Origin: Chitinophaga rhizophila
GTDB lineage: Bacteria > Bacteroidota > Bacteroidia > Chitinophagales > Chitinophagaceae
Length of the DNA: 64,000 nt
Assembly (NCBI RefSeq): GCF_019492185.1
Contig: NZ_JAICCF010000001.1
Span: 186,001 to 250,000, forward strand
Reading direction: 5' to 3'
The notes beneath the pieces were generated by a model. It searched no databases. It was not told the origin of the DNA and saw only the letters and a list, made by a program, of their open reading frames with translations. Shown piece by piece: positions 61,319-64,000 of this stretch (positions are counted from its first letter, which is position 1; each line of letters begins with the position of its first letter). The translations under genes were made by a program, and so were the position numbers.

Positions 61319-61726
61319 TGTTTGCTATAATTAATACCTGTATCAAATTGCTCGTCCGCCTGAAAATCATTTCAGCTATTGTTGATACCATTTACCAACC
61401 TCTCACTGTGTACTTATTGTCAACGGAAATGTATGGCGCCCAAGATAGCGTACATTTTTTTTATAGCAGATAAGATTTATGACTGCAAATAGAGATATCA
61501 GCAGATTATTGACTACCTGAGCCAGGGAACAGGAGCATTTCCACTGATAGTTCAGCATCAACACACCGCATCATTCCTTATTGAAGCAATACGCTGGTAA
61601 AGTATCACAAAGTAATCATCAGCAAGGATCGCTACACATTCGTGGATGTATATGCCAGGTCGTACACAGTAAGATCATACCTGAAGCTTTTAATATGGAA
61701 CTATGGATACGGTGATGCTCACAACA
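61319..61726. other. 400-bp gap between the Nudix gene and the large T9SS protein gene
   Basis: A frame open from about 61584 to 61740 on the plus strand reads as ...YHKVIISKDRYTFVDVYAR, then SYTVRSYLKLLIW, weakly like the middle of a LytTR domain but without a start codon, and it overlaps the end of the next gene. I treat it as a possible remnant. Nothing else is seen. Confidence 0.25.
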
Positions 61727-64000
61727 TTAACGTATCAATGTAAGCGCACCCTTTAGTGTCAGCACTTTATCTTCCTGTCCGAAGAAGCTGTAATTAACAA
61801 TATAAACATAAGTACCGGAGGGTTGCAATACGTTTGCATAACGACCATCCCAATGAGTCAACGTACTATTAGAGGTAAACATCTGTTGTCCCCAGCGATT
61901 GAATATACGCACATTGTAAGTAGCTACGCCACGGGATTTAACAACAAAGAGATCATTCACGCCGTCGCCGTTCGGCGTAAAGGCGGTAGGTACATACACA
62001 GAATTGTTGAAAGTTACATTGATGGTCACATAGTCTGTCTTCAGACAATTTTTACCTGTTACAGTTGTAACCGTATAGGTCGTGGTTTCCTGCGGAATAG
62101 CGATAGGATTTGCACAATCTGTGCAACTAAGTCCTGATACAGGAGACCAGGTATAATCAACTGCATTCAGCGCATGCAACTGGACCGACTGTCCGATATT
62201 AATGGAAGTGTCATTATTAGTGATATATACCGGCGGTAGCGTCAGATTATCCAGCATAATCACTTCTTCCGCTCGACAATTACGCTGATCTGTCACGACC
62301 AGTTGATAGGTACCCGCTACTAAATTGCTGGTATCCTGATCGCCGGGAATGCCGTTCCAGGCGTATCTGTATGGAGGTATACCCCCACTGACAGTTGCGG
62401 CAATCTGGCCGTCTGACGCACTACAGTGTTCGTCCGCCTTCGTATAAGCCAATGTTAACACAGGAGGAGTTGTAATGGTAACGGGTATATCTATTTTACA
62501 GGAAGCGTTCCTGACACTTACAATATAATCGCCAGCAGCCAGGTTATTAAAAGAAGGACTTGCCTGATAGTTACGGCCATTCAGGGCATATTGAAGGGGT
62601 GCAACACCTTCCGTAACGGTAACATTGATAGTGCCGTCGGCAATTCCTCCGCAACTGGGTGGTACTGCAGCAGCCGTAGCTGCCAGCATCTTAGTCGCAT
62701 CTCTTTTCACCTCTGCAATCCTTGATACGGAGCAACCCGAATTATCTTCCACCCTGATTGTATACATTCCTGCCATCAGGTTGTCAAATACGTTGTTGTT
62801 ACCGTTACTGGTCCCTCCGATGTGATAGGTATAAGGAGGTGTGCCTCCGGTAATATTTACCTGTACCCGGCCCTGCGGAGTATTACAGGTAATATCAGTA
62901 ATACTGACTGTCATGTTCAGTACCTGCGATACCGCTACGTTTACATTGTCAGTCGCCGTACAACCTCCATTGCTGACAGTCACCTGGTAGTTGCCGGGCG
63001 CATTAGCCGAGATGGTGCGCGTGCGGGCCCCTGTATTCCACAGATAACTACTGAAACCAGGACCTGCATCCAGTTCAGCGGAAGTTCCTTCACAAAGGGT
63101 CCTGTCGGGCCCCAGATTGACCGTAGGAGGATTCAGTACCACCACTGTTTTGCAGTAGGTGGTTTGCGTAGCCGAAGACTCGTTCATGAGCAGGTTGATA
63201 TTATAAATACCTGGCTGACCGTAAGAAATATCCGGCGGATTGCGTAGCGAGGAGGAGGCAATACTTGAAGAATTACAACTATTGAAAACAAACCGTGACA
63301 GCCTGTGTCCGGTAGCATTTGTAATAAAAGCATACAGGTCGTTTCCTTCCCTGAAGATGGTTGAAATAGAGTGGGGAAAGCTAAAGCCGCCGCCCGAGTT
63401 AATCTGCGTTGAAGTGAAATTGCTGGTGATCCCTCCGGAGAAATCAATCCGGATCAGGTCAGATGCACCAGCGCTTACCACGAGGCCAAAGATCTTACCA
63501 CAATCTCTGATGATAGAAAGGTCTCTGGGCTTACTGATGACGCCACCGCCACCGCCTAGATTTACACCTGTAGGCGTATTTGTCAGAGAATTTCCAAAAT
63601 CCAGCCGGGATATGCTATTAGATGTTTCATTCGTTACAAACACGTACCAATTACCGTTTTCCTGGGTGGCAAAGATACCCGTTGGATGACTGAGGTCGCC
63701 CACATTTCCAAGGTTCACGGCTGTAGGGGTATTAGACACAGAATTACCGAAATTAAAGCGGGTGATGCTATTGCTAAGTAGATTGACAGTAAAGCCATAC
63801 CAGTTACCGCCTTCCTGGGTGATATACAGATCATGCGGATAGTCCATGTTACCAAGATTGCCCCAGTTCACCGAGACAGGCGGTGCGTTCGCCAGACTGT
63901 TTCCGAAACTGATGCGTACAATGCGTGGCGCTATCTCGCTGGTTCCCCCAACTATTATGACATGCCATCCGTTGAAATCCTGTACTACCTGCACTCCTTC
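61727..64000 (-). CDS. Large T9SS-exported protein with beta-propeller-like, SprB-type repeats and CHU_C domain (N-terminus outside window)
   Basis: At least 757 aa are seen; the frame is open at the window edge. The visible start is a run of about 55-residue units with SITRFNFGNS.SNTP and WY.FVTN, probably a beta-propeller. A PKD-like segment (VNLGPDRTLCEGTSAELDAG) follows. Then come SprB-type repeats (ITDITCNTPQGRVQVNITGGTPPYTY..., two more similar units with 'GG..PY.Y.W'). The last 90 residues are the CHU_C 'gliding-motility-associated' sorting domain (VPTAFTPNGDGVNDLF...FNRWGQQMF). The protein is likely exported by T9SS and held at the surface, as an adhesin or gliding-related protein; the exact role is unknown. 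Confidence 0.9.
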   Translation of the reverse strand, partial: EGVQVVQDFNGWHVIIVGGTSEIAPRIVRISFGNSLANAPPVSVNWGNLGNMDYPHDLYITQEGGNWYGFTVNLLSNSITRFNFGNSVSNTPTAVNLGNVGDLSHPTGIFATQENGNWYVFVTNETSNSISRLDFGNSLTNTPTGVNLGGGGGVISKPRDLSIIRDCGKIFGLVVSAGASDLIRIDFSGGITSNFTSTQINSGGGFSFPHSISTIFREGNDLYAFITNATGHRLSRFVFNSCNSSSIASSSLRNPPDISYGQPGIYNINLLMNESSATQTTYCKTVVVLNPPTVNLGPDRTLCEGTSAELDAGPGFSSYLWNTGARTRTISANAPGNYQVTVSNGGCTATDNVNVAVSQVLNMTVSITDITCNTPQGRVQVNITGGTPPYTYHIGGTSNGNNNVFDNLMAGMYTIRVEDNSGCSVSRIAEVKRDATKMLAATAAAVPPSCGGIADGTINVTVTEGVAPLQYALNGRNYQASPSFNNLAAGDYIVSVRNASCKIDIPVTITTPPVLTLAYTKADEHCSASDGQIAATVSGGIPPYRYAWNGIPGDQDTSNLVAGTYQLVVTDQRNCRAEEVIMLDNLTLPPVYITNNDTSINIGQSVQLHALNAVDYTWSPVSGLSCTDCANPIAIPQETTTYTVTTVTGKNCLKTDYVTINVTFNNSVYVPTAFTPNGDGVNDLFVVKSRGVATYNVRIFNRWGQQMFTSNSTLTHWDGRYANVLQPSGTYVYIVNYSFFGQEDKVLTLKGALTLIR

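Noticed and set aside
1..64000. CRISPR array, integrase, complete insertion sequence or prophage
   Set aside because: No regularly spaced repeats, no transposase or integrase family and no phage structural gene was seen anywhere in the window.

Overview
The window looks like chromosomal DNA of a member of the Bacteroidota, most likely a Chitinophaga-type soil bacterium. The evidence is an adjacent SusC/SusD pair, a FecI/FecR/TonB-receptor sensory locus with an STN domain, a type IX secretion C-terminal domain of the 'type A' kind at the start of the window and one of the CHU_C/'type B' kind at its end, an AlgR/LytR-type regulator pair, several large secreted glycoside hydrolases, and promoter elements of the Bacteroidota form (TTG, about 19 bases, TAnnTTTG). 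No rRNA, tRNA, CRISPR array or complete insertion sequence was seen.

Layout. 1-9.3 kb: a secreted GH16 enzyme with CBM6 modules; a 705-bp element with 36-bp inverted ends that holds a broken DUF1016 (YhcG-like) fragment; a luciferase-like monooxygenase; a CheB-like protein that has lost catalytic residues; a large unassigned carbohydrate-type protein; and a duplicated membrane protein. 9.9-12.4 kb: an SDR/AraC pair and an ECF sigma factor. 12.6-20.5 kb: FecR, TonB receptor, DUF4876 lipoprotein, DUF6850 barrel and di-haem peroxidase in one tight operon, divergent from the sigma factor. This is the most system-like locus in the window. 20.7-28.4 kb: NTF2-like protein, GH127 arabinofuranosidase, S41 peptidase, LytTR response regulator with its histidine kinase, and an esterase. 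28.5-32.7 kb: HxlR/NAD(P)H oxidoreductase pair, an arsR-arsM-arsC operon with two matching operator palindromes, GNAT, an SMR exporter and a Crp-type regulator.

32.8-41.0 kb: small secreted proteins, a TIM-barrel sugar isomerase-like protein, a likely small RNA ending in an 18-bp perfect terminator stem, SUKH-like, PhnA-like, HEAT-repeat and Ppx/GppA proteins, a RibD-type reductase and a duplicated membrane protein. 41.2-46.0 kb: SusD and SusC with no linked hydrolase. 46.5-52.9 kb: lipoproteins, AlkB, SDR, Zn-alcohol dehydrogenase, DMP19-type protein, and an HxlR/DsbA-like divergent pair. 53.0-64.0 kb: GH51 arabinofuranosidase, an alpha/beta hydrolase lipoprotein, an unknown protein, M48 peptidase with YjgN, alpha/beta hydrolase, metallophosphoesterase, Nudix, and the C-terminal part of a very large T9SS-exported adhesin-like protein that runs off the window.

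Together the genes suggest a plant-polysaccharide feeder (GH16, GH127, GH51, SusCD) with a normal set of accessory stress and metal functions. Convergent genes are often separated by clean stem-loops, which are listed individually. All family names come from reading sequence motifs; no database search was run.
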